The position numbers were made by a program, and so were the translations under genes. The notes below the pieces were generated by a model. The model did no database searches. It was given only the letters and a program-made list of their open reading frames with translations, and was not told the origin of the DNA. From JALZAH01 sp051000755 (GTDB lineage Bacteria; Actinomycetota; Acidimicrobiia; Acidimicrobiales; Palsa-688): a stretch of DNA of 49,325 bases. Positions 24,712 to 31,380 of this stretch are shown piece by piece; position 1 is the first letter of the stretch, and each line of letters starts with the position of its first letter. Where the stretch lies: positions 1 to 49,325 of the forward strand of contig JBPCNZ010000157.1 in the NCBI GenBank assembly GCA_051000755.1, read 5' to 3'.

Positions 24712-25868
24712 GCCAGCGCTGCGAGGTCATCGTCGTCGGCCTGGGTGGGATGGGAAGCGCCGCCGCCGCCCACCTAACCCGGCGCGGCCGTGGCGTGATC
24801 GGCCTGGAGCGGTTCGGGCCCGCCCACGCCTACGGCTCCAGCCACGGCGACAGCCGGGTCTACCGCCAGGCGTACTTCGAGGACCCTGCGTACGTGCCTC
24901 TCCTGCTGCGCGCCTTCGAGCTGTGGCAGGACCTGAACGCGGCCACCGGCCGTGACCTGCTCAAGGTGACCGGTGGCCTGATGATCGGGCCCCCGGACAG
25001 TCGGACGGTGATCGGGAGCCGGGCCAGCGCCGAACGTTGGGACCTCCCCCATGAGATGCTCGACGCGTCCGAGCTGCGGACCAGGTTCCCGTCGCTGTGC
25101 CCCCGACCGGACGAGATCGCCCTGTGGGAGTCCAACGCCGGTTTCGCCCGGCCGGAGGCGACGGTGACCGCCTACCTGGACCAAGCCGGGCAGGCCGGTG
25201 CCGACCTTCGTTTCGGTCAGGCCGTGACCGGATGGTCCGCCGACGATGGCGGTGTCACCGTCACCACCGCAGACGATACGTTCCGGGCCGAACGCCTGGT
25301 CCTGGCCGCCGGGGCGTGGGCCAGCCAGGTCGTCACCGACCTGGGCGTCCCGCTTCGAGTCGAGCGTCAGGTCCAGTTCTGGTTGCGACCACCCGGCGGC
25401 ACGGGCCCGTTCGCCGCCGAGCAGTTCCCCGTCTACGTGTGGGACCGCGACGACGGCCTGCAGATCTACGGCTTCCCCCACGACGGGGCGGACGCCGGGG
25501 TCAAGGTCGCCTTCTTCCGGCGCGGCACCCCGGCCGAACCCGAAACCCTCCGCCGGGACGTGGACCCAAGCGAGGTCCTTCCCCTCATCGACTTCCTCCG
25601 CACCAGGATTCCCGCTCTCCCCGGGCCCGTCGTCCGAGCGGTGCCGTGCATGTACACCAACACCCCCGACGAGCACTTCGTCATCGGACTCCACCCATCG
25701 CACCCCAACGTCGTCGTCGCCGCCGGCTTCTCCGGCCACGGGTTCAAGTTCGTCCCGGTGGTCGGTGAGATCCTGGCCGACCTGACCATCGGTGGCCGGA
25801 GCCGTCTCGACATCACCCTGTTCGACCCGGCCCGCCTGGCCGCCGCCCCCGCGCCCGCCTTCCGGTGA
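24708..25868 (+). CDS. Monomeric sarcosine oxidase / N-methyl amino acid oxidase
   Basis: This 386-residue flavoprotein of the MSOX/MTOX family oxidises an N-methyl amino acid, releasing formaldehyde and H2O2. The Rossmann motif VIVVGLGGMGSAAAAHLTRRG is slightly degenerate in the GxGxxG, but in family style. ERFGPAHAYGSSHGDSRVYRQAYFEDPAYVP and AVPCMYTNTPDEHFVIG follow; the Cys in that last motif matches the covalent FAD attachment Cys. HGFKFVPVVGEILADL is at the C-terminus. It overlaps both neighbours (ATGA upstream, GTGA downstream), so production is tightly coupled. Sarcosine to glycine is the likely reaction here; N-methyltryptophan-type substrates are alternatives. Confidence 0.87.
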   Translation: MSQRCEVIVVGLGGMGSAAAAHLTRRGRGVIGLERFGPAHAYGSSHGDSRVYRQAYFEDPAYVPLLLRAFELWQDLNAATGRDLLKVTGGLMIGPPDSRTVIGSRASAERWDLPHEMLDASELRTRFPSLCPRPDEIALWESNAGFARPEATVTAYLDQAGQAGADLRFGQAVTGWSADDGGVTVTTADDTFRAERLVLAAGAWASQVVTDLGVPLRVERQVQFWLRPPGGTGPFAAEQFPVYVWDRDDGLQIYGFPHDGADAGVKVAFFRRGTPAEPETLRRDVDPSEVLPLIDFLRTRIPALPGPVVRAVPCMYTNTPDEHFVIGLHPSHPNVVVAAGFSGHGFKFVPVVGEILADLTIGGRSRLDITLFDPARLAAAPAPAFR

Positions 25869-27058
25869 CCGACGTCAGCCTCACTCCTACCTTGGGCGGC
25901 GCCGCCTACGTCGACCCCGCGTCGTTCGCCCTGGAGAACGAGCGGATCTTCGCCCGGTCCTGGATCGCCGTCGGCCTGGCCACCGAGCTGCCTGGCCGCG
26001 GCGACTTCATCACCACCCGCCTGGCTGGGGAGCCGATCGTTGCGGTGCGGGGCGACGACGGGGCCATCCGGGCGTTCTACAATATGTGCCGCCACCGCGG
26101 TTCGACGGTCTGCCAGGGCCCGTCGGGATCGACCGGCACCTACCTGCGCTGCCCCTACCACGCCTGGAGCTACGACCTCACCGGCGCCCTCGCCTCCGCG
26201 CCACACCTGCGCACCATGCCCGCCCTGGACCGCAGCCTCAACGGCCTCGTCCCGGTCTCTACCGAGACGTGGCAGGGCCTGGTGTGGTGCAACCTCGACC
26301 CTGACCCTGCGCCTCTGGCCGACACCGTCGGGACCCAGGTGACGCAGCGCCTGCAGGGCACCGTCCTCGACCGGTGGGGCATGCCGGAACTGGCCCTCGG
26401 GGCGCGCTGCACCTACGACGTAGCCGCCAACTGGAAGCTGCTGATCGAGAACTTCCTGGAGTGTTACCACTGCACGACGATCCATCCGGAGCTGACCCGC
26501 ACCCTGCCGTCGTTCCGTTCCGGCCTCGGCACCCAGACCAACGCCGAAGGGTGGGCCGGCTTCGCCGCCACCATCGACGGGTTCAGCCTCAGCGGCGAGG
26601 AGCGCTTCGGGCGCCTTTCCGGCCTCGGCGACGACGAGGAGCGACGGTACCGGGGGATCACCCTGCACCCGGGCACCCTGATCAACCTTCTTCCCGACCA
26701 TGTCGTTGTCCACCGCTTCCGCCCGGTGGCGGTGGACCGCACCGCCGTCACCTGCGACTGGCTGTTCGCCGCCGACGCCGTCGCTGACCCGACGTTCGAC
26801 CCCGCCGACACCGTGGCCCTCTTCGATGCCGTCAACCGCCAGGACTTCGAGGCCTGCGAGCGATGCCAGGACAACATGGGCTCGCGAGGCTTCTCCCAGG
26901 GCGGGGTGTTGGTGCCGGCCGAGGACAAGATCGCCGACTTCCACCGGTGGGTGCGGGCCATCCTCGAGCCGGCGGAGCCGGAGCCGGAGCCGGTTGCGGT
27001 GCCGGAGCCGGAGCCGGTTGCGGTGGCGGTGCGGACCGGATCCCCGGCCGCGCCGTGA
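25865..27058 (+). CDS. Rieske non-heme iron oxygenase, glycine-betaine-monooxygenase-like
   Basis: The 397-residue alpha subunit has a Rieske 2Fe-2S site (CRHRGSTVC and CPYHAW). The mononuclear iron site is ENFLECYHCTTIHPEL with a conserved NRQDFEACER further on. It is close to GbcA, choline monooxygenase and stachydrine demethylase, which remove an N-methyl group using O2. With the two flavoproteins upstream it completes a path from glycine betaine via dimethylglycine and sarcosine to glycine. The start is GTG at 25865, overlapping the oxidase stop. The C-terminus carries an unusual repeat of Glu-Pro then VAV units (about 375-391). No ferredoxin reductase partner (GbcB) is in the window. Confidence 0.85.
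   Translation: MTDVSLTPTLGGAAYVDPASFALENERIFARSWIAVGLATELPGRGDFITTRLAGEPIVAVRGDDGAIRAFYNMCRHRGSTVCQGPSGSTGTYLRCPYHAWSYDLTGALASAPHLRTMPALDRSLNGLVPVSTETWQGLVWCNLDPDPAPLADTVGTQVTQRLQGTVLDRWGMPELALGARCTYDVAANWKLLIENFLECYHCTTIHPELTRTLPSFRSGLGTQTNAEGWAGFAATIDGFSLSGEERFGRLSGLGDDEERRYRGITLHPGTLINLLPDHVVVHRFRPVAVDRTAVTCDWLFAADAVADPTFDPADTVALFDAVNRQDFEACERCQDNMGSRGFSQGGVLVPAEDKIADFHRWVRAILEPAEPEPEPVAVPEPEPVAVAVRTGSPAAP
26974..27030 (+). repeat. Short in-frame tandem repeat in the Rieske gene tail
   Basis: The unit with GGAGCCGGAGCCGGTTGCGG occurs twice (24-base period), encoding EPEPVAVP-type repeats at the extreme C-terminus. The copy number could vary by slippage without breaking the frame. Confidence 0.6.
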
Positions 27059-27068
27059 ACCGGATGTA

Positions 27069-27131
27069 TCGGTTTGCGGTGGTCTGAGAACCGAACGTAG
27101 TGCCCTACGGCAACTTCGGTTCGCAAACCGA
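27069..27131. repeat. 63-base nested inverted repeat after the demethylation operon
   Basis: Outer arms TCGGTTTGCG/CGCAAACCGA (27069-27078, 27122-27131) enclose GAACCGAA/TTCGGTTC (27088-27095, 27115-27122) and a tip CGTAG-TGCC-CTACG (27096-27109). It begins 11 bases after the Rieske stop, in a convergent gap. It could end transcription from both sides or be a remnant of a small repeat element. Confidence 0.6.
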
Positions 27132-27198
27132 GATGGACCGATTCGTTCGGTTCATTCCACCCGGTGACCCACCCGCCATCCGCCACCCGCCCCACTCA

Positions 27199-27215
27199 CC
27201 CGCCCCACCCACCCC
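27199..27215 (-). other. Potential G-quadruplex on the minus strand
   Basis: On the minus strand the run reads GGGG-T-GGG-T-GGGG-C-GGG, with one-base loops, inside a longer C/A-rich tract (about 27160-27231). One-base loops favour a very stable parallel quadruplex. It lies just past the stop of the minus-strand gene ending at 27253 and could affect termination or RNA decay. Confidence 0.5.
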
Positions 27216-27252
27216 GCCGGCGCCGCCGCCCTCACTGACGGGTGGTTGGGGC

Positions 27253-27870
27253 TCAGCCGGCCTGGGCTGCGTCGAGAGCGGTGCGGTGACGCTCCCACGC
27301 CCATGCGGCGGCGTCGCTGGCTACCTCCGGGTGGTAGCGCCAGCGCAGCAACTGACGCTCGGCGTCCTCCCTCGCCTCGCCCAGCTCTACCAGGCTGAGG
27401 GCCAGGTGCCGGCCCCGGCGCCGCTGGGCCTCGTCACTCGGAGTCTGCCCGTGGGCCGCCTGCCAGGCCTCGTGGGCGGCTTGGCGGTCGGGTGCCAGGC
27501 GGCTGAGCTGGCGCCGGTTGAGCGATGGCAGACGGCGGCGGACGGCCAGCTCGTTGGGTCCGGTCGCCTGGGCCAGCTCGAAGAGAACCAGGCGGTTGAC
27601 GGAGCGCAGGAACGGCGAGTGACGGCCCCCGCGATCCCCGAGGCCGAGGGCCCGCGCCGTCTCGCCCAAGGGCAGCTCGAAGCCGTCAGGGTGGTCGTCG
27701 AAGGCGGCGGCCAGGCGGCGCAGGAGCCAGGTGGTGGACGGGCCGAGGACGCCTAGCCAGAACTGCTCGACGTAGGCCGAGCGGGGATCGAACCCGACGG
27801 AGTCGATCATCTGATCGGGCCACGCCCTGATCGTCAACGTCTCGGAGGGATAGGTCAACAAGGGGTGCAT
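27253..27870 (-). CDS. Conserved actinobacterial protein of unknown function
   Basis: This 205-residue, mostly helical protein begins MHPLLTYPSETLTIRAWPD. It has the stretches SAYVEQFWLGVLGPSTTWLL and TARALGLGDRGGRHSPFLRS, the latter resembling a winged-helix-like segment. The C-terminal half is Arg/Ala/Gln-rich. I recall similar uncharacterised proteins in many actinobacteria but know no function. The ATG at 27870 has GAGGAG 7 bases upstream, so the start is well supported. It is transcribed divergently from the sirtuin gene with a 114-base gap. No catalytic motif, signal peptide or membrane segment is visible. Confidence 0.7.
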   Translation of the reverse strand: MHPLLTYPSETLTIRAWPDQMIDSVGFDPRSAYVEQFWLGVLGPSTTWLLRRLAAAFDDHPDGFELPLGETARALGLGDRGGRHSPFLRSVNRLVLFELAQATGPNELAVRRRLPSLNRRQLSRLAPDRQAAHEAWQAAHGQTPSDEAQRRRGRHLALSLVELGEAREDAERQLLRWRYHPEVASDAAAWAWERHRTALDAAQAG

Positions 27871-27984
27871 GGGTGCTCCTCGGGGTGGAATGCGGATCTC
27901 GCCCGGCTCACCGGATCCCCACCTTGCCGAGGATCGGGGCGCCCCACTTCCGCCTCGGTGCGCTCATCGGGGACAATGGGCCCG

Positions 27985-28749
27985 ATGACCGCTTCCGATC
28001 TCACCGATGCCCGAGCCCTGGTCGCGGCGGCCAAGCGGATCACGGTGCTGAGCGGGGCCGGTATCTCCACCGACTCGGGGATTCCCGACTTCCGGGGTCC
28101 ATCCGGGGTGTGGACGAAGAACCCGGCGGCGGAGCGCACCGCGACGCTGGTCGACTACCTGAACGATCCCGATGTGCGCGCCGAGGCGTGGCAGAATCGG
28201 TTGCGCTCGCCGACGTGGGCGGCCCGACCCAACGCCGGTCACCGGGCCGTCGTCGACCTCGAGCGCCAGGGCCGGCTGGTCGCCGTGCTCACCCAGAACA
28301 TCGACGAGCTGCACCAGCGGGCCGGCAACGACCCCAGGCTGGTGGTCGAGTTGCACGGCTCCATGCGCCACGTCGTGTGCTGGTCGTGCGGGGATGGAGG
28401 TCCGATGGAACCGACGTTGGAGCGGGTTCGGGCCGGCGAGGTCGATCCCCCGTGCCGGAGTTGTGGGGGGATCCTCAAGTCCGCGACCATCAGCTTCGGC
28501 CAGGCCCTCGACCCCGTGGCCCTGGATCGGGCCGACGAGGCGGCCCGGTCGTGCGACCTGCTGCTGGCCGTGGGCTCGACCCTCAGCGTCCACCCGGCCG
28601 CCGGCTACGTCCCCGTGGCCAAGCGCTCTCGGGCCCAGGTCGTCGTCGTCAACGCCGAGCCGACCGCCTATGACCACCTGGCGGATGCCGTGGTGCGGGG
28701 ATCGATCAGCGAGGTGCTGAACGATCTGGTTGCCGAGCCGGCCCGCTGA
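27985..28749 (+). CDS. cobB: NAD-dependent protein deacetylase, sirtuin family
   Basis: This 254-residue Sir2 enzyme removes acyl groups from protein lysines using NAD+. Motifs in order are GAGISTDSGIPDFRGPSGVW, TQNIDELHQRAG and VELHGSM with the catalytic His. A zinc site CWSCG...CRSCGG follows, then VGSTLSVHPAAGYVP and VVNAEPT. Sirtuins commonly activate acetyl-CoA synthetase by deacetylating its C-terminal lysine; the synthetase at 14527 has that site, so it is a possible target (inference). ATG 27985 was preferred over 27976 because a GACAAT hexamer (27972-27977) fits a -10 element 7 bases upstream. Confidence 0.92.
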   Translation: MTASDLTDARALVAAAKRITVLSGAGISTDSGIPDFRGPSGVWTKNPAAERTATLVDYLNDPDVRAEAWQNRLRSPTWAARPNAGHRAVVDLERQGRLVAVLTQNIDELHQRAGNDPRLVVELHGSMRHVVCWSCGDGGPMEPTLERVRAGEVDPPCRSCGGILKSATISFGQALDPVALDRADEAARSCDLLLAVGSTLSVHPAAGYVPVAKRSRAQVVVVNAEPTAYDHLADAVVRGSISEVLNDLVAEPAR

Positions 28750-28763
28750 GGACCTGCCCGAGC

Positions 28764-29363
28764 TCACCAGCCGCCCCGGTGGATCACCTGTCCGGCAGGT
28801 CGCAGGCCTCGCACCGCCGACGTCGAGGGGCGCCGGTCGGGGCTCGGCCAGCCCAGGGCCACGGCTCCGAGCGGTTGCCACCCTTCTGGCACGCCCAGGG
28901 CGGCGAGCAGCCCCGAGGGGTCGGCGTGGAGGGCGAAGAACAACGCCCCCAGTCCCTCGTCGCCCGCTCCCAGCAGCAGGAGCATGGTGGCGAAGGCCGT
29001 GTCCACCAGCCAGTAGGGGACGTCCCAGGCGGCCGGGCCGCTCCTGGCGTCGGCCCGCTTGTCGGGCTCGGCGTAACGGTCAACGTAGGCCTGCTCATTG
29101 GCCAGGGGCACGATGATGACCGGGGCCCGCAGCAGGCCGGGGTGGGTGGGGTCAGCGAGCCAGGCCGGGTCGGCGTCATGGGACCAGAACATCGCCGTCT
29201 GGTCGGCCCCCTCGAGCACGACGAAGGCCCAGCCCTGGGTGTGACCGGCCGACGGGGCCCGCCGGGCATGGCCCAACAGCCGCTCGATGGTCTCGGCCGG
29301 TACCGGGCGGTCGAGGAAGTTGCGGCACATGCGACGTTGGCGAATGACCTCCCCGAGTTGCAT
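28764..29363 (-). CDS. Nitroreductase-family protein
   Basis: This 199-residue FMN-dependent oxidoreductase has the N-terminal signature RQRRMCRNFLDRPVPAETIERLL followed by ARRAPSAGHTQGWAFVVLEG. A C-terminal half carries LGAGDEGLGALFFALHADP and EGWQPLGAVALGWP. It reduces an unknown substrate with NAD(P)H. It ends 14 bases from the sirtuin stop (convergent). TAACCT ends 6 bases before the ATG at 29363, a leaderless promoter arrangement. It lacks the APAPHHTRP-type motif I associate with the FbiB C-terminal domain, so a role in F420 synthesis is not supported. Confidence 0.82.
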   Translation of the reverse strand: MQLGEVIRQRRMCRNFLDRPVPAETIERLLGHARRAPSAGHTQGWAFVVLEGADQTAMFWSHDADPAWLADPTHPGLLRAPVIIVPLANEQAYVDRYAEPDKRADARSGPAAWDVPYWLVDTAFATMLLLLGAGDEGLGALFFALHADPSGLLAALGVPEGWQPLGAVALGWPSPDRRPSTSAVRGLRPAGQVIHRGGW

Positions 29364-29369
29364 GGCCCG

Positions 29370-29375
29370 AGGTTA
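29370..29375 (-). promoter_or_regulatory. Predicted leaderless -10 element (TAACCT) of the nitroreductase
   Basis: TAACCT on the minus strand ends 6 bases before the start codon at 29363. This fits the TANNNT spacing seen at many starts in this window. Confidence 0.4.
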
Positions 29376-29406
29376 CGGGGGCGGGCGGGAATGCCGACCA
29401 GCGAAG

Positions 29407-29412
29407 TAGGGT
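29407..29412 (+). promoter_or_regulatory. Predicted -10 element (TAGGGT) of the leader ORF/moeZ unit
   Basis: TAGGGT ends exactly 7 bases before the ATG at 29420. This predicts a transcript that starts at the small leader ORF rather than at moeZ. Confidence 0.45.
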
Positions 29413-29419
29413 TTTACCC

Positions 29420-29449
29420 ATGGCAACCAGTGAGGGACCAGTGAGGTAA
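29420..29449 (+). CDS. Putative leaderless 9-residue leader peptide before moeZ
   Basis: An ATG-to-TAA frame encodes MATSEGPVR and ends 3 bases before the moeZ start. A TAGGGT hexamer 7 bases upstream would make its ATG the 5' end of the mRNA. The moeZ ribosome site (GAGGTAAGAG) overlaps the leader stop, so translation of the two would be coupled. The coding sequence contains a direct repeat ACCAGTGAGG. Unlike the cysteine-attenuator leaders described in mycobacteria, it has no Cys. It is speculative because of its size. Confidence 0.35.
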   Translation: MATSEGPVR

Positions 29450-29452
29450 GAG

Positions 29453-30631
29453 ATGCCCAGCTTCCGTGACCTGCTCAAAGAGACCAAGGCTCGCATCCGC
29501 GAGATCGACACGCCCGGCGCGGCGGACGAGGTGGCCAAGCCCGGGACCGTCGTTCTCGACGTGCGGGAACCCGACGAGTACGAGCAGGGGGCGCTCCCTG
29601 GTGCCGTCCACATCCCCCGAGGTCATCTGGAGAGCCAGATCGAGGGTCGGGTCACCGACCGCGATGCCCACATCGTCGTCTACTGCGCCGGGGGGACCCG
29701 CTCGGCGTTGGCCGCGGACAGCCTGGCCCAGCTCGGCTACACCGATGTGACCTCCATGGCCGGCGGGTTCAACAAGTGGAAGGACGAGGGGCGGGACTGG
29801 AAGGCGCCGGTGAGTCTGACGCCCGAGCAGCGCAACCGCTACCAGCGCCACCTGCTGCTCCCCGAGGTGGGCACCGCCGGGCAGGCCAAGCTGCTCGACT
29901 CGAAGGTTCTGCTCCTGGGGGCCGGCGGGCTCGGTTCGCCGTCCGCCCTGTACCTGGCCGCCGCCGGTGTCGGGACCCTCGGCATCATCGACATGGACGT
30001 CGTCGACGAGTCGAACCTGCAGCGCCAGATCCTCCACAACCTGGATCGGGTCGGCGAGCGCAAGGTGGACTCGGCCAAGAAGACGCTGACCGCCATGAAT
30101 CCCGACGTCAACGTGGTCACCCACGACGTGCGCCTGGCGGCCGACAACGTCCTGTCCATCTTCGAGGGCTACGACGTGATCGTCGACGGCACGGACAACT
30201 TCCCCACCCGCTACCTCGTCAACGACGCCGCCGTCAAGCTCGACATCCCCGTCGTGCACGGCTCCATCTTCCGCTTCGAAGGCCAGGCCGCCGTCTATGC
30301 CCCCCACCAGGGCCCCTGCTACCGCTGCCAGGTCCCCGAGCCGCCGCCGGCCGAGCTGGCCCCGTCCTGCGCCGAGGCCGGGGTCCTCGGGGTGCTGTGC
30401 GGCATCATCGGCAGCCTTCAGGCCATGGAGACCATCAAGCTCCTTCTCGGCCTCGGCGATCCCCTGATCGGGCGCCTGATGGCCTACGACAGCCTCGAGG
30501 AGAGCTTCCGGACCTTCAAGGTCAACCGCGACCCCGAGTGCGCCACCTGCTCGATCCCCGTCGACGACATCGTCATCGCCGACTACGACGAGTTGTGCAT
30601 GCCCCACCCGATCGCCGCCCCGGCTGCCTGA
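29453..30631 (+). CDS. moeZ: MoeZ/MoeB-type sulfur-carrier activating enzyme with N-terminal rhodanese
   Basis: The 392-residue protein combines a rhodanese domain (about 12-115; active Cys78 in YCAGGTRS) with a ThiF/MoeB adenylation domain (about 125-370). The latter has RYQRHLLLPEVG, the nucleotide motif GAGGLGSPSALYLAAAG, DFVDESNLQRQ-like DVVDESNLQRQILH and VDGTDNFPTRYLVND. The zinc pairs are CYRCQ and CATC. Such enzymes adenylate and thiolate ubiquitin-like sulfur carriers (MoaD, CysO, ThiS). The domain order is reversed compared with the usual MoeZ, where rhodanese is C-terminal. No carrier gene is adjacent. A strong hairpin follows the stop. Confidence 0.9.
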   Translation: MPSFRDLLKETKARIREIDTPGAADEVAKPGTVVLDVREPDEYEQGALPGAVHIPRGHLESQIEGRVTDRDAHIVVYCAGGTRSALAADSLAQLGYTDVTSMAGGFNKWKDEGRDWKAPVSLTPEQRNRYQRHLLLPEVGTAGQAKLLDSKVLLLGAGGLGSPSALYLAAAGVGTLGIIDMDVVDESNLQRQILHNLDRVGERKVDSAKKTLTAMNPDVNVVTHDVRLAADNVLSIFEGYDVIVDGTDNFPTRYLVNDAAVKLDIPVVHGSIFRFEGQAAVYAPHQGPCYRCQVPEPPPAELAPSCAEAGVLGVLCGIIGSLQAMETIKLLLGLGDPLIGRLMAYDSLEESFRTFKVNRDPECATCSIPVDDIVIADYDELCMPHPIAAPAA

Positions 30632-30638
30632 CCGATAG

Positions 30639-30663
30639 GGCCCGGTCCCTCCGGGGTCGGGCC
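30639..30663 (+). terminator. Strong hairpin terminator after moeZ
   Basis: GGCCCG/CGGGCC outer arms continue through two G-U pairs and CCC/GGG into an 11-pair stem with a TCC loop, starting 7 bases after the moeZ stop. There is no T run, as is common for actinobacterial hairpin terminators. Confidence 0.55.
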
Positions 30664-30670
30664 ATATCAG

Positions 30671-30676
30671 TAGCCT
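30671..30676 (+). promoter_or_regulatory. Predicted leaderless -10 element (TAGCCT) of the lipoprotein
   Basis: TAGCCT ends 7 bases before the ATG at 30684, immediately after the moeZ terminator hairpin. It marks a new transcription unit. Confidence 0.4.
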
Positions 30677-30683
30677 CGTCCGG

Positions 30684-31346
30684 ATGGTCCACCGCGCCCG
30701 CCGCCCGTCCCTCGCTGTCGCCGCCGCGGTGGCGGTCGGTGTGCTCGTTCTGGCCGGTTGCGGCGCCAGCAGCGGGGGAGGAGGGGACAGCCCCGCCTTC
30801 GGCGCCCCGGTGACGGTCGGCCCGGCATCGACGACACCGACGCACCCCGCCGTGCCCGTCACGGTGCTCAGCCTGGACAATGTCGAATACCCCCAGGTCA
30901 GCCGGACGGCCAAGGCCCAGACGATCAACGCCGAACTGCTCGGCGACGCCCGGAGCCTGGTGCCCGAGCGCGTCGCCTGTGCGGTGTCGGTCCTGCGCAG
31001 CGACACCGCCGCCCTGTCGTTCCGCTGGACGTGCGCCAACCGCAAAGGCCTCACGGCCACGTTCGACACCCGGAGCGGCAAGGCGGTGACCCTCGCCGAT
31101 GTGTTGACCCCCGGCTACCTCCAACCCCTCTCCGCCACCGCTGTCACCCAGCTGGAGGCGGGCGGCGCCCCGCCGTCGGCGGCCCAGGCCGCAGCGCCAC
31201 CGACCGACCGGGCGTTCGCCGAGTGGGCGGTCGACGACCAGTCTCTGCAGGTGACCTTCATGCTCCGGTCGAAGCCGTCGACGATCAGCTTCCCCCTGGC
31301 CAGCCTGACGTCGATCATCCGACCGTCGGGCGCGCTGGGCCACTGA
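30684..31346 (+). CDS. Predicted lipoprotein of unknown function
   Basis: The 220-residue protein has a lipoprotein signal: basic MVHRARR, a hydrophobic core and the lipobox LAGC with Cys26 as the predicted lipidated residue. A Gly/Ser/Thr/Pro linker follows. The mature domain holds VLSLDNVEYPQVSRTAKAQT, a Cys pair (ERVACAVSV...RWTCANRKG) and DTRSGKAVTLADVL. The pattern of a beta-rich secreted domain with 'SGKAVTLADVLTPGYL' recalls DUF3298/RsiV-like modules, but this is only an impression. It has its own leaderless promoter and lies just before the mutase gene. Confidence 0.7.
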   Translation: MVHRARRPSLAVAAAVAVGVLVLAGCGASSGGGGDSPAFGAPVTVGPASTTPTHPAVPVTVLSLDNVEYPQVSRTAKAQTINAELLGDARSLVPERVACAVSVLRSDTAALSFRWTCANRKGLTATFDTRSGKAVTLADVLTPGYLQPLSATAVTQLEAGGAPPSAAQAAAPPTDRAFAEWAVDDQSLQVTFMLRSKPSTISFPLASLTSIIRPSGALGH

Positions 31347-31367
31347 CCAGGGCCGACCGGGCGCTTG

Positions 31368-31373
31368 TACGCT
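31368..31373 (+). promoter_or_regulatory. Predicted leaderless -10 element (TACGCT) of the mutase
   Basis: TACGCT ends 7 bases before the ATG at 31381. The 34-base gap after the lipoprotein is too short for a cobalamin riboswitch. Confidence 0.4.
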
Positions 31374-31380
31374 GACGGCC

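Noticed and set aside
27069..27131. Integron attC site
   Set aside because: The length and fold are suggestive, but the arms lack the GTTRRRY/RYYYAAC core sites, and no integrase or cassette array is present.
28764..29363. Nitroreductase as the missing FbiB C-terminal domain
   Set aside because: The typical APAPHHTRP-like motif is absent and the gene is about 17 kb from cofE with its own promoter.
31347..31380. Cobalamin riboswitch before the B12-dependent mutase
   Set aside because: Only 34 bases separate the genes, and a leaderless -10 fits there; a B12 riboswitch needs about 200 bases.
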